DNA of 64,000 nucleotides from Bryobacteraceae bacterium (GTDB lineage: Bacteria > Acidobacteriota > Terriglobia > Bryobacterales > Bryobacteraceae). This document shows positions 1 to 8,969 of this stretch, one piece after another (position 1 is the first letter of the stretch; the number at the start of each line of letters is the position of its first letter). The notes beneath the pieces are model-generated. The model did not search any database. It was given only the letters and a program-made list of their open reading frames with translations, and was not told the DNA's origin. The stretch is taken from the NCBI GenBank assembly GCA_019748195.1, contig JAIEPW010000028.1:31361-95360 (forward strand), written 5' to 3'. The position numbers and the translations under genes were made by a program.

Positions 1-3000
1 GCGCGGCGGAAACCGTGCAGGTGGAAGCCAGCGCTCAACAATTGCAGACCAACAACGCCGTGATCGGCAACGTGGTGGAGCGCAAGGCCATCGTCGATCT
101 GCCCCTGAACGGGCGCAACCCGCTGACGCTGCTTTCCTATGAGCCGGGCGTGGTGCAGCGTTCCGGCAATACGGTGAACGTGAACGGAGCCCGCTCGGCG
201 GCCGCGAATGTCACCATCGACGGCATCGAAGCGAACGAGTCCACCAATCCCAATCCGACCAGCAACCTGTTCCGCCTGAATCCGGACAACGTGCAGGAAT
301 TCAAGGTGACCACGCAGAACCCGTCGGCTGAAGAGGGCCGCAACTCGGGCGCGAACGTCTCCATCGCCACGCGCTCCGGAACCAACGAGTTCCACGGCAC
401 CACCTACTACTTCAATCGGAACACCGCCTTCAACTCGAACGAGTTCTACTCGAACGCGCAGGGGCTGCCCCGGCCGGAGCTGAAGCTGCACCAGTGGGGC
501 TTCGAGGCGGGAGGGCCGATTGTCAAGAATAAGACGTTCGTATTCGGAAGCTGGCAGGGCCAGCGGGTGGCGTTCTCGGATCCCGTGGACAAGGCGTTCG
601 GGGAGCCGGTGAACGTGTTCGCCCCCACCGTGCTGAACAACGGCATTTTCCGTTACGCGCAGATCGATCCGAACATTCCCTGGGTGATCGGGAACCAGAG
701 AATCACGCAGAACGGTCCTCAGCTCATCGATCAGCGGACCGGCGCCCTGGCGCCCGGCGTGCGGGCATGCTCGGGACCCACGGACGTGAATTGCGTGGGC
801 AGCTACAACATTTTCGCCAACGATCCGCGCGGCATCGGCCCGGACCGTACCATCCAGCGCCTGTTCCAGGGCTATCCCGGACCGAATTCGTATCAGGCCG
901 GCGACGGCTTGAATGAAGGCGCGTACGTGTGGAACTCGCCGACGCAGGTTCGCGGACCCCATTGGATGGTTCGCGTGGACCACACCTTCAATGAGAAGCA
1001 CTCCGTGTTCTTCCGCTGGCTGCAGGCGGAGCAGAACACCCTGGGCGGCGACCCCCTGAACGGCCGTCCGCAGATTTTCCCGGGCTTCCCGCCGCGCGGC
1101 GAAGTCTTCCGCCCCGGCAAGAACGCGGCGCTGGGAGTCCGCAGCACGCTGACCCCGCGCCTGATCAACGAACTGACGATCGGATACTCGCGGTTCACCT
1201 TCCTGTTCTCGCAAGGCGAGGCGAATCCGAACTTCCCGAACACTCCGCCCTGGACCTTCGACTTCGTGGATCGCGACTATATCAACACGCCGCGCACGTT
1301 CCGCGCCGTCAACACGCCGCAGATCATCAACAACATGACCTACGTGAAGGGCGCGCACGTGTTCCGCTGGGGCTTCAACGCCCGCTTCTACCAGCACAAC
1401 GATCAGCGCGGGGACCTGGGCGGCGCGACGCTGACCCCGTCGGTGAACTTCTCGCGCACCGCGCGGCCGCCGGTGGGCTTCAACACGCCGGTGGTTTCCG
1501 CGGCGGGCCGCCCCGGCATCGCGGCCGCCGACAACAACCGGCTTCTGAGCTACATCAATATCCTGACCGGCATCCCGGCGCAGATCACCCAGAACTTCGT
1601 CGGCGATCTGACCAGCGATTCGTTCCTGCCCTACCGGTCGGGCGATGCCGTCACGCTGTGGTATGCCAGCACCCGCGCCAATCAGTACAACCTGTTCATT
1701 CAGGATGAATGGAAGATCCGCCGGGATCTGACCTTGAGCTACGGCGTGCGCTGGGAGATGAATCCGGCGCCGACCGAGAAATACGGCCGGGTGTACACGC
1801 CGGACAAGGATATCCGCGGCACGGAAGGACTGGTCCGCTTCCGGCAGTCGGATCGCTGGTTCGGGCGCAACAACATGAATCTGTTCGCGCCGCGTTTCGG
1901 CCTTGCCTGGCAGCCGTTCGGCAGCCAGAAGACCGTGATCCGCGCCGGATACGGAATCGCCTACGACACCATCTCGACGTTCCAGGTGACGGCCGCGGCC
2001 AACAGCGTTCCGGGACTTCGCGGCTCGTGTTCCTCCACGGTGGGCGGGGCGACGACGCCCGGCTGCACCCCGGCGCCGGACGTGCGCATCGCGGGCGGTT
2101 TCCCCACCGAGTTGCCGCCGCCGAGCTTCCGTCCCTCGCAGTTCCTGTCACCGCCGGCGCAGACGCGCAACAACGCGCCGAACGTGACCGTGTTCACGAA
2201 CGATCTGAAGATCCCCACGACGCACATGTGGAACCTGACGGTGCAGCGGGAAGCTCCGCTGGGCCTGGTGGTGAGCGCGGGTTACGTCGGACGCCGCGGC
2301 ACGCGGCTGTTCTTCACGCGCGACGCCAACCAGATCACCGCCAACGCGGCGGTGCTGGAATCGTTCGGCGTGATGCAGCGCAACGCGGCGATCAGCGGCT
2401 GCCGTCCGGACGGCACCACGGCGGCGGGAGCGGTTTGCGGAAGTCCCGTTCCGCTGGTGCAGCGCGGCGTGCTGACCAGCGCTTTCGTGAACGGCGCGCA
2501 GACCGTCACGGATCTGAATCAGAACGCCGCCGGTAACTTCGCCGGGCGGGCGGACGACATCAACGTCGCGACGTCGCAGGCGCTGGGTGTGCGGCCGAAT
2601 CTTCAGTTCAACCGCATCACCTTCATCGACAACGCCGGCGACAGTTACTATCACGCGGCGCAGTTCACGTTCCGCCGCCGCTTCGACCAGGCGGGATTCC
2701 TGCTGACCGGCGCTTACACGCTCGGCAAGTCGATCGACAACCAGTCGCTGGACCCCGTGGGCGCGGCATCGGGCGGCGGCCTCGGCCAGACCGCCACTCG
2801 CACGCCCGTGGATTCCTACAATCTGCCGCTGGAGCGCGCGCGTTCGGACTTCGACCAGCGCCATGTGCTGAACATCTCCGGCATTTACGAATTGCCCTTC
2901 GGCAGGACCAAGCCGATCGGCAAGGATGCGCCGGGCTGGGTGAACGCAATCATCGGTGGCTGGAGCCTGAACGGTATCTACACCTATCAATCCGGCGAGC

Positions 3001-3464
3001 CGTTTACCGTTCGCTCCGGCGCGCTGACGCATAACTTCTCGTCGCAATCGCGCGCCGCGCTGACCGGCGAATTGCCGCGCACGCAGATGCAGGAGATCCC
3101 CGGCGTCACCGGTCCGGTGTTCTTCCGCGACGCGAGCGCCTTCACCTTCCCCAGCCCGGGGCAGGTGGGCATCGGCCGCAACCTGTTCCAGGGGCCCAGC
3201 TTCTGGAACCTGGACGCGTCCATCGCCAAGTCGGTGAACTTCACCGAAAAAGTCCGGCTGATCATCCGCGCGGAGGCGTTCAACGCGCTGAACCATCCGA
3301 ACTTCCGCAACCCGCGCGACGCCAGCGTCGGCAGCCCGGCCATCACCTCCTCGGTGTTCGGCCAGGCCTGCTGCGTGACGTTGTCGACGGCGAGCTCGGC
3401 CACGACGAATCAGAACGGCGAAAGCTGGCGCGTAATTCAGCTCGCCGCGAAGATCGTTTTCTGA
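1..3464 (+). CDS. TonB-dependent receptor, Oar-like (5' end outside window)
   Basis: This is an outer-membrane beta-barrel transporter of the Oar type, which takes up large substrates using TonB energy. The reading frame is already open at base 3 (AAETVQVEASAQQ), so the gene begins upstream and the GTG at 15 is internal. The visible part starts at the end of the carboxypeptidase-regulatory domain, followed by the plug region (LPLNGRNPLTLLSYEPGV and DGIEANESTNPNPTSN), then about 900 residues rich in alternating aromatic and polar barrel strands. Typical barrel stretches are FIQDEWKIRRDLTLSYGVRW and VSAGYVGRRG. The protein ends in the aromatic residue F (AAKIVF), as outer-membrane proteins do for BAM recognition. 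About 1153 residues are visible. A perfect terminator hairpin follows the stop. The substrate cannot be told from sequence. Confidence 0.93.
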   Translation, partial: AAETVQVEASAQQLQTNNAVIGNVVERKAIVDLPLNGRNPLTLLSYEPGVVQRSGNTVNVNGARSAAANVTIDGIEANESTNPNPTSNLFRLNPDNVQEFKVTTQNPSAEEGRNSGANVSIATRSGTNEFHGTTYYFNRNTAFNSNEFYSNAQGLPRPELKLHQWGFEAGGPIVKNKTFVFGSWQGQRVAFSDPVDKAFGEPVNVFAPTVLNNGIFRYAQIDPNIPWVIGNQRITQNGPQLIDQRTGALAPGVRACSGPTDVNCVGSYNIFANDPRGIGPDRTIQRLFQGYPGPNSYQAGDGLNEGAYVWNSPTQVRGPHWMVRVDHTFNEKHSVFFRWLQAEQNTLGGDPLNGRPQIFPGFPPRGEVFRPGKNAALGVRSTLTPRLINELTIGYSRFTFLFSQGEANPNFPNTPPWTFDFVDRDYINTPRTFRAVNTPQIINNMTYVKGAHVFRWGFNARFYQHNDQRGDLGGATLTPSVNFSRTARPPVGFNTPVVSAAGRPGIAAADNNRLLSYINILTGIPAQITQNFVGDLTSDSFLPYRSGDAVTLWYASTRANQYNLFIQDEWKIRRDLTLSYGVRWEMNPAPTEKYGRVYTPDKDIRGTEGLVRFRQSDRWFGRNNMNLFAPRFGLAWQPFGSQKTVIRAGYGIAYDTISTFQVTAAANSVPGLRGSCSSTVGGATTPGCTPAPDVRIAGGFPTELPPPSFRPSQFLSPPAQTRNNAPNVTVFTNDLKIPTTHMWNLTVQREAPLGLVVSAGYVGRRGTRLFFTRDANQITANAAVLESFGVMQRNAAISGCRPDGTTAAGAVCGSPVPLVQRGVLTSAFVNGAQTVTDLNQNAAGNFAGRADDINVATSQALGVRPNLQFNRITFIDNAGDSYYHAAQFTFRRRFDQAGFLLTGAYTLGKSIDNQSLDPVGAASGGGLGQTATRTPVDSYNLPLERARSDFDQRHVLNISGIYELPFGRTKPIGKDAPGWVNAIIGGWSLNGIYTYQSGEPFTVRSGALTHNFSSQSRAALTGELPRTQMQEIPGVTGPVFFRDASAFTFPSPGQVGIGRNLFQGPSFWNLDASIAKSVNFTEKVRLIIRAEAFNALNHPNFRNPRDASVGSPAITSSVFGQACCVTLSTASSATTNQNGESWRVIQLAAKIVF

Positions 3465-3487
3465 TTTCACACCGCGCGTAACAGGAC

Positions 3488-3517
3488 AAAAGCCGGCGTT
3501 CGCACGCCGGCTTTTGT
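3488..3517 (+). terminator. Rho-independent terminator of the Oar-like receptor gene
   Basis: A perfect 12-bp stem (arms 3488-3499 and 3504-3515, AAAAGCCGGCGT and its complement) encloses a TCGC loop, 23 bp after the receptor stop codon. The right arm ends in TTTT. The A/T ends make it potentially active on both strands. The next gene begins only 20 bp further on. Confidence 0.85.
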
Positions 3518-3536
3518 GATTGGGCATACTGGAGCA

Positions 3537-4694
3537 ATGAGGCGTTGTCTGCCCGCCATTCTGCTGGCCGTGAGTTTGCGGGCGGCCGAATGGTCCGACT
3601 CCCCCGCTTTTCAAGAGTTCTACAACCTGCGTTATGACCGTGCCCTGGAGCTGATCGAAAAGCAACTGGCCGGTTCCCCGCGGGATGCCAATCTGCACAA
3701 CTTCCTCGCCTACACCCTCCTGTACCGCCGGCTGTACCTTTCCGGCGCGCTCGATTCCAGCCTCGCGCTGGATATCGGAGGATTCCAGCGGCGCGGCCCC
3801 GTGGAGATGACTCCGGAGGAGCGGACGCGATTCGAGAACGCCGTGCGGACGGCGATCGAGTTGGGGGAGGCGCGGCTCGCCGCGAACCCCCGCGATCCGC
3901 AAGCGCTGTACGCGCTCGGCGTCGCGAATGTGCATCGCGCCAGCTACGCCTACCTGGTGAAGAAGAGCTGGCGGGAGGCTTTATCCGGCGCGAGCAACGC
4001 CCGCAAGTTCCATCAGCGGGCGCTGGAAGCGCAGCCTTCCTTCGCCGACGCCCTGCTGCTCCCCTCGGTGCATGACTATATCGTGGGCAGCCTTCCCACA
4101 TGGGTGAAGGCGGTGGTGTTTCTGGCCGGGTTCCGAGGCGATAAGGCAGGCGGCTTGCGCGGCATCGAACGGGTGGCGAAGGAAGGGAAGAGCGTGCAGG
4201 TGGAATCGCAGGTGATTCTGTCGTTGTTCTACCGCCGGGAGAAGCAGATCGACCGCGCGATGCCGATCATGATCGCGCTGGCGGCGCGGTTTCCATCCAA
4301 CTACCTGTATCGCATGGAGCTCACGCGCCAGTTGCTGGAGGCGGGGCGTCCCCAGGAGGCGGAGCGGGAACTCGCGGTGCTGGAGGAAGGCGCCCGGCCC
4401 GGCGGGCGTTACGCCAACGTCTCGCAGGAGCGGATGCTGACCCTGCGGGCTGACGTTCTCACCGCCGCGCGGGACTGGGATCGCGCCATGGAGGCGCTGG
4501 CGCGCCTGGAATCGCTGAACGGGGCGACGCAGGTTACCCAGGCGAAAGCGTGGCTGAAACGCGGCTACGTCTACGACCTCAAGGGAGACCGGCAGCAGGC
4601 GCTGGCCGCGTATCGCAAGGCGATCCGGCTTGCGCCCGAGTCGGAGTGGGCCGAGCAGTCGCGCCGCTATCTCAACAAGCCGTTTAAGGTGTAG
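3537..4694 (+). CDS. Secreted tetratricopeptide-repeat protein
   Basis: A 385-residue exported protein with helical TPR units, probably a scaffold for protein contacts in the periplasm. The ATG at 3537 gives a signal peptide (MRRCLPAILLAVSLRAAEW). An in-frame GTG at 3516 lies inside the preceding terminator and was rejected. TPR-like pairs are visible near residues 25-60 and clearly at the C-terminus (AWLKRGYVYDLKGDRQQALA). The central part is Ala/Arg-rich helix. It is first in a + strand run with the hemerythrin, DUF58 and TonB-receptor genes, which follow at 6 bp or with overlap, so co-transcription is likely. Only 19 bp separate the upstream terminator from the ATG, which argues for a promoter overlapping the terminator and a very short or absent leader. 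No catalytic motif was seen. Confidence 0.86.
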   Translation: MRRCLPAILLAVSLRAAEWSDSPAFQEFYNLRYDRALELIEKQLAGSPRDANLHNFLAYTLLYRRLYLSGALDSSLALDIGGFQRRGPVEMTPEERTRFENAVRTAIELGEARLAANPRDPQALYALGVANVHRASYAYLVKKSWREALSGASNARKFHQRALEAQPSFADALLLPSVHDYIVGSLPTWVKAVVFLAGFRGDKAGGLRGIERVAKEGKSVQVESQVILSLFYRREKQIDRAMPIMIALAARFPSNYLYRMELTRQLLEAGRPQEAERELAVLEEGARPGGRYANVSQERMLTLRADVLTAARDWDRAMEALARLESLNGATQVTQAKAWLKRGYVYDLKGDRQQALAAYRKAIRLAPESEWAEQSRRYLNKPFKV

Positions 4695-4700
4695 ATCCCA

Positions 4701-5246
4701 ATGCCTGTTCACATCGGCGGCAAACCGGAAAGCGATTTCGGCAATCCCATCGGCCTTCTGGGCGACTGCCACCGCCGGATCGAGAACTTCCTGAATGTGC
4801 TGCATCGCGTGGCCCATGAGGCCCGCGGGGCCGCGCTGACCGCCGCGCGGCGGGACGCGTTCGACCGCGCGCTGACCTATTTCCGCACGGGGGCGCCGCG
4901 CCACACCGAGGACGAGGATGATTCGCTGTTCCCGCGGTTGAGAGAGATCGACGCGGGACGCGAAGCGCTGGAGCAGATGGAGCGGCTGCGCCAGGATCAC
5001 CAGCAGGCGGCGATCCTCGAGGCGCGCGTTCAGGAACTGGGCTCCCGCTGGCTCGCCTCCGGAACCCTTTCGCGGGAGGACGCGGGCGCCCTGTGCGACA
5101 CCCTGGATCGCATGCAGGCGCTGTATCGCGAGCACATCGAACTGGAGGATTCGCGCCTGTTTCCGCTGGCGGATCGCGTGCTGCCGGCGCGGGCGAAAGC
5201 CGAAATCGGGCGGGAGATGGCGGAACGCCGCGGAGTGGCACGCTGA
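4701..5246 (+). CDS. Hemerythrin HHE-domain protein
   Basis: A 181-residue cytoplasmic protein with the full set of hemerythrin di-iron ligands: H24, H68 with E72 (HxxxE), H100, and H145 with E149. The spacing matches the four-helix HHE fold. Proteins of this family bind oxygen, nitric oxide or iron, or act in redox and iron sensing; which applies here cannot be told. It starts 6 bp after the TPR gene, and its TGA overlaps the ATG of the next gene (TGATG at 5244-5248), so translation of the two is probably coupled. No additional domain such as DUF438 or a signal peptide is present. Confidence 0.88.
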   Translation: MPVHIGGKPESDFGNPIGLLGDCHRRIENFLNVLHRVAHEARGAALTAARRDAFDRALTYFRTGAPRHTEDEDDSLFPRLREIDAGREALEQMERLRQDHQQAAILEARVQELGSRWLASGTLSREDAGALCDTLDRMQALYREHIELEDSRLFPLADRVLPARAKAEIGREMAERRGVAR

Positions 5247-6352
5247 TGCGCCTCCTCCGGCGGCTGGGAACCAGGCTGCGCGGCCTGTTTGAGGATTCCA
5301 TTCGCCAGCAGGTGACCCGCACGGGCCTGGTGTACACGGCGGCCATCCTGCTGACCGGCCTGGCGGCGTTCGCGTCGGCCAACAATCTGCTGTTCCTGAT
5401 TCTGGCCGCGATGCTGTCGACGCTGCTGGTCGCGGGCTTCATCAGCCGGCTCAGCCTCGCCGGGCTGGAGTTGGAGCTGCTGCATCCGGAGCACGTCTCC
5501 GCACGGCGCAGGACGCCCGCCCGCGTCCGCCTGCATAACGAAAAGAACTGGATACCTTCGTTTTCCATTCACCTGAAGGGCGCGGAGGGGTCCAGCCTGG
5601 ACTCGGCGATTTACTTCCCGGTGATCCCGGGCAAGGCGGTGCTGGAGCACCTGGTGGAGCTGCGGTTCGAGCGCCGCGGCACGCATCGCGAGAACGCCTT
5701 CCAGCTTTCCACGCGGTTTCCCTTCGGGTTCACCGAGCGGCACGCGATCGTGACGCTGCGCAGCGACATCCTGGTGTATCCGTGCCTGGATCCGCAGCCC
5801 GGTTTCGAGGAGCTGCTGGCATCGGTGGCGGGCGAAATGGAATCCCAGGCGCGCGGCCGGGGCAGCGACTTTTACCGCATCCGTCCGTATGAGCACACCG
5901 AAAGCGCCCGGAACGTGGATTGGAAAGCGACCGCCCACACCGGCGAGCTTCAGGTCCGCGAGTTCGCACGGGAGCAGGAACGGCTGGTGGTGCTGATGCT
6001 GGATCTGGAACTGCCGCCCGGCGCGGAGGATTGGTTCGAGCGCGCCGTGGACTGCGGCGCCTTTCTGTTGTGGGAGTTGTCGCGGAGGGGAGCTCGCGTC
6101 CGGCTGCGCACCCAGAACTTCGATCTGCAGTGTCCGGAAGAGGGCGATGTGTATAGTATGTTGAAGTATTTGGCGCTGGTGACTCCCGGCGCCGGGAAGA
6201 ACTCGCTATCGCTTGATGATCCGCACGGCTATCCGATCCTGCTCAGCGCGCGTCCCCAGTCCGCGCTGGGCGAACTTGCCGGCGAGGCGCGTGTGGTGGG
6301 CCGCGATGCTCTGCCTGCTCGCGCGGCCGGCGACGGCGCAGCAGCCCGTTGA
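5246..6352 (+). CDS. DUF58 domain-containing membrane protein
   Basis: A 368-residue protein. The N-terminus has a strongly hydrophobic hairpin (about residues 27-70, two membrane segments), followed by a beta-rich region and the DUF58 signature around ARNVDWKATAHTGELQVREF, where the family motif D/N-x-x-R-x-V/I-D-W-K-A sits just before a VWFA-like strand (LVVLMLDLELP). DUF58 proteins normally partner a MoxR-type AAA ATPase and act in envelope biogenesis or protein maturation. No moxR gene lies next to this one in the window, which is unusual. The start at 5246 overlaps the hemerythrin stop; an in-frame extension upstream to 5093 was rejected because it would lie over the hemerythrin gene. 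Its 3' end overlaps the next receptor gene by about 60 bp. Confidence 0.85.
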   Translation: MRLLRRLGTRLRGLFEDSIRQQVTRTGLVYTAAILLTGLAAFASANNLLFLILAAMLSTLLVAGFISRLSLAGLELELLHPEHVSARRRTPARVRLHNEKNWIPSFSIHLKGAEGSSLDSAIYFPVIPGKAVLEHLVELRFERRGTHRENAFQLSTRFPFGFTERHAIVTLRSDILVYPCLDPQPGFEELLASVAGEMESQARGRGSDFYRIRPYEHTESARNVDWKATAHTGELQVREFAREQERLVVLMLDLELPPGAEDWFERAVDCGAFLLWELSRRGARVRLRTQNFDLQCPEEGDVYSMLKYLALVTPGAGKNSLSLDDPHGYPILLSARPQSALGELAGEARVVGRDALPARAAGDGAAAR

Positions 6353-8207
6353 CCCGCAGCCTCCGGTCCTGGAACCGGTTCGCACCAGCATCACGGTAAC
6401 CGAACGCGTCAGCACGGAGAGCCCCGCCCCGGTGACGCTGCTGAACCGGCTGTTTTTGCAGGCTTCTCCCGGCGTAAATCTGGATGACCGGCTGCGGGCG
6501 GTTCCAGGGTTCAGCCTGTTCCGGCGATCCTCCAGCGTGGCCGCGAATCCCACCACGCAAGGGGTGTCGTTGCGCGGCATCGGGTCCACGGGCGCGAGCC
6601 GGACGCTGGTGTTGTGGGACGGCATTCCCCTAAACGATCCCTTCGGCGGCTGGGTGTACTGGACGCGGATCACGCCCGAGGAGATCGAGCAAGTGGAAGT
6701 GCAGCGCGGCGCATCCACCAGCGTATTCGGGGACCGGGCGCTGGGCGGCGCGCTGGCGTTGTTTTCGAGGCCCGCGCGGCCCGTATCGCTTCGCTTGAGT
6801 TACGAAGGCGGCAACCGCGATACGCATGAGCTCGCGGGCGGCGTTTCCCACCTGTGGCGGCGCATCGGAGTGTCTGCCCAGGTTCGAGCCTTCACCACCG
6901 GCGGTTATTTCATCGTGCCGGAATCGATCCGCGGCGCGGCGGATCGCCCGGCGGGCGTGAAATTTGTCGCGGGGTCCACGCGATTCGATTATCTGGGCGC
7001 GCGCAACCGGCTGTTCGTACGCCTGGACGTGCTGGCGGAGGATCGCCGGAACGGAACCGTGCTGCAAACGAATTCCACCGCCTTGGGCACGGCGGCGGCG
7101 AACTACACCCATGAATCCGGCGGCATGGGCCTGACGCTGCTCGGATACCACACGCGGGGCGATTTCCGCGCCAACTTCTCCGCCATCGCCGCGGATCGCA
7201 ACAGCGAGAGGCTTACGGCGGTCCAGCGAGTCCCTTCCGAGGCCACCGGCGGCGCGGGCATCTGGCGGGCGTCCGGCGCGAAATGGCAGGCGCTGGCGGG
7301 GGGCGATTTCGAGCGCGTCTCGGGGGTGAGCGTCGAACGGCTATTCCCGCCCGGTCTGCGGATCGGCGGGGGCACGCGCGCGCAGGGCGGAGTTTTCGGC
7401 CAGGCGAACGCGACGCTGGGAATCGCGAGATTTTATGCCGGAGTGCGCGAGCACTTTCTTTCGACCAACGACGCGTTTTTCAATCCGAGCGGCGGCCTTA
7501 CCGTAGGTCGCGCCTGGTGGCGCGCGCGCGCTTCCGCCTACCGGTCCTTCCGGGCGCCCACGCTGAACGAGTTGTTTCGCGAGTTCCGGGCCGGCAACGC
7601 GGTGACGCGCGCCAATCCGGCGCTCCAGCCCGAGGAATTGACCGGCGTGGAAGCCGGATTCGACCTGCTGGGCGAGACGCGGCGGCTGCGGCTGACCGCG
7701 TTCCGCAACGACATGCGGGAATTGATCGCGAACGTGACGCTGAGCTCGACGCCCACCCAGGTGATCCGGCAGCGGCAGAACGCGGGCGCGGCGCTGGGCC
7801 GGGGGGTGGAAGCGGAGATCGAGCAATCGTGGCGGTTTCTTCGGTTCCAGGCCAATTACCTGTTCGTCGATAATCGCTTTTCGAACCGATTGCGCGTGCC
7901 GCAGGTGGCGCGGCACCAGGGCTCCGGCATTCTGATTTTCGATCGGGGCGGCACGTTCGCATCGGCGCAGCTCCGGTCGTTCAGCTCGCAGTTCGAGGAC
8001 GACCGCAACCTGCGGTCGCAGTTGATGCCCGGCTTCGCCAGCATGCAGTTCGCGGTGCGAAGGAGGCTGAAGTCGCACCTGAGCGCGTCGCTGGTGGTGG
8101 AGAATGCGTTGAATCGCGAGTACATCACCGGATTTACGCCGCAGCCGCAGATCGGGCCGCCGGTGCTGTGGCGCGCGGGACTTCGCTGGGACGGACCGCT
8201 GCGATGA
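6291..8207 (+). CDS. TonB-dependent receptor (classical plug and barrel)
   Basis: An outer-membrane receptor of about 638 residues. After a signal peptide (MWWAAMLCLLARPATAQQP from GTG 6291) comes a TonB-box-like stretch (TSITVTERVS), then a canonical plug with GVSLRGIGSTGASRTLVLWD and QVEVQRGASTSVFGDRALGG, then a 22-strand-type barrel. It lacks the carboxypeptidase-regulatory domain of the Oar-like receptors in this window, so it resembles siderophore, cobalamin or small-ligand receptors; the ligand is unknown. Candidate starts are ATG 6213, GTG 6291 and ATG 6306. GTG 6291 is preferred because it gives a complete signal peptide and has GGCGAG just upstream, but this is uncertain. It overlaps the end of the DUF58 gene. 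Confidence 0.88.
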   Translation: MWWAAMLCLLARPATAQQPVDPQPPVLEPVRTSITVTERVSTESPAPVTLLNRLFLQASPGVNLDDRLRAVPGFSLFRRSSSVAANPTTQGVSLRGIGSTGASRTLVLWDGIPLNDPFGGWVYWTRITPEEIEQVEVQRGASTSVFGDRALGGALALFSRPARPVSLRLSYEGGNRDTHELAGGVSHLWRRIGVSAQVRAFTTGGYFIVPESIRGAADRPAGVKFVAGSTRFDYLGARNRLFVRLDVLAEDRRNGTVLQTNSTALGTAAANYTHESGGMGLTLLGYHTRGDFRANFSAIAADRNSERLTAVQRVPSEATGGAGIWRASGAKWQALAGGDFERVSGVSVERLFPPGLRIGGGTRAQGGVFGQANATLGIARFYAGVREHFLSTNDAFFNPSGGLTVGRAWWRARASAYRSFRAPTLNELFREFRAGNAVTRANPALQPEELTGVEAGFDLLGETRRLRLTAFRNDMRELIANVTLSSTPTQVIRQRQNAGAALGRGVEAEIEQSWRFLRFQANYLFVDNRFSNRLRVPQVARHQGSGILIFDRGGTFASAQLRSFSSQFEDDRNLRSQLMPGFASMQFAVRRRLKSHLSASLVVENALNREYITGFTPQPQIGPPVLWRAGLRWDGPLR

Positions 8208-8525
8208 GAGTAGCGGCCCCCGTCGTCGTGTAGACACACCTCGGCCCCGGAAGGCGGGCTCCGGCGGATCGCCGAAGCCCTTTCCGCTTCCGGTTCAGAC
8301 AAATTTGTTGCGGGATCGATCCCGGCTTAAGAAGCAGGCTGGCCAGCCCGTCGCGCTTCGGTTTTGTTGTAGCAGGCGGAAGTTGCGTTCGGCTTGGGGA
8401 AGGAGTGAAGGTGCTGAGAAGAAAGCGAATAAAATCTCGCCGGCCTTGTGACTGGGTTGGATTGGATTCCGGCTGTCGCACTGCGATATTCCGCGGCGCC
8501 GCGCGGCGAGGTCCTGGCTGCGGAT
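8208..8525. other. Intergenic region without recognisable gene
   Basis: This stretch between the TonB receptor and the hairpin-bounded element holds no convincing coding sequence. Open frames on both strands lack family similarity and ribosome-binding sites. No RNA gene or promoter with good hexamers was seen. Confidence 0.5.
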
Positions 8526-8550
8526 CGGTGCCTGGCACCACCAGGCACCG
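8526..8550. repeat. Hairpin repeat, copy 1
   Basis: A perfect inverted repeat with 10-bp arms (CGGTGCCTGG, 8526-8535, and CCAGGCACCG, 8541-8550) around a CACCA loop. The exact reverse complement of these 25 bases occurs at 29770-29794, and related hairpins lie at 8841-8865 and 30099-30123. Confidence 0.85.
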
Positions 8551-8840
8551 AGGGAGGGGGCGGTTCGCGGGTAAGTTTTGGTCGTGCAGGAGCTTACAGG
8601 TGGAATGGAGCGTGGGCGAAAGTGTGCCGGGAGCAACTGCCCCCCTTTTCGGGTCGCCGTCCGGAAGCTGCTGCCATTCGGGGAAAAAGGCGGTGCAACC
8701 ATCCTGATTTCGCCCGATTTTGAAGTAAGAGCCGGCGGGCGAAAAACGTGGAGGTCTTACTGGGGGCACTTTTCCGGATCCGCCTGAGTCGGGCTTAACA
8801 CGAACAAAGGAAACCAGTTCCGCGACTGACCTCGGGCGGG

Positions 8841-8865
8841 GCGTGCCAGGCGCCACCAGGCACCG
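8841..8865. repeat. Hairpin repeat, copy 2 (degenerate)
   Basis: A diverged copy of the 8526-8550 hairpin, matching it at 21 of 25 positions by eye. The inner part still pairs (GTGCC/GGCAC and GG/CC), but the outer two base pairs and one central pair are lost. Confidence 0.7.
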
Positions 8866-8969
8866 AATAGGCGCCTTCAGTTTGCGTTTCCGCGGTGTCC
8901 TACAGGCATTAGCCGACGCGTGCTACATTGAAACACGACCGTCGCACTCGATCCTTTGGGGAGCCTTCC

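Larger units (their letters stand above)
8526..8865. mobile_element. Putative non-autonomous hairpin-ended element, copy A
   Basis: About 340 bp of non-coding DNA bounded by two copies of the same hairpin in the same orientation (8526-8550 and 8841-8865). Inside are CGAAAAAC (8740-8747) and TGGGGGCACTTTTCCGG (8761-8777), the latter ending 63 bp before the right hairpin. The reverse complement of 29768-30123 shows the same order of blocks, with CAGGGGTACTTTTCCGG ending 65 bp before its hairpin. A 7-bp inverted repeat AGTAAGA/TCTTACT flanks the CGAAAAAC block. No transposase is present. It could be a small non-autonomous element or the decayed end of an insertion sequence; the assignment is inference. 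Confidence 0.45.

Noticed and set aside
2148..3935. A 595-codon open frame on the - strand crossing the Oar-like receptor gene and the TPR gene
   Set aside because: It runs antisense through two real genes and the terminator between them, with no recognisable domain.
8134..8856. A 240-codon open frame on the - strand in the intergenic region
   Set aside because: It reads through both hairpin repeats (giving CLVVPGT-like residues) and has no start signal or family similarity; the region is treated as non-coding.
8526..8865. CRISPR array as an explanation for the repeated 25-bp hairpins
   Set aside because: Only two copies per locus, spaced about 290-300 bp apart, with no cas genes and with dyad symmetry unlike a spacer array.
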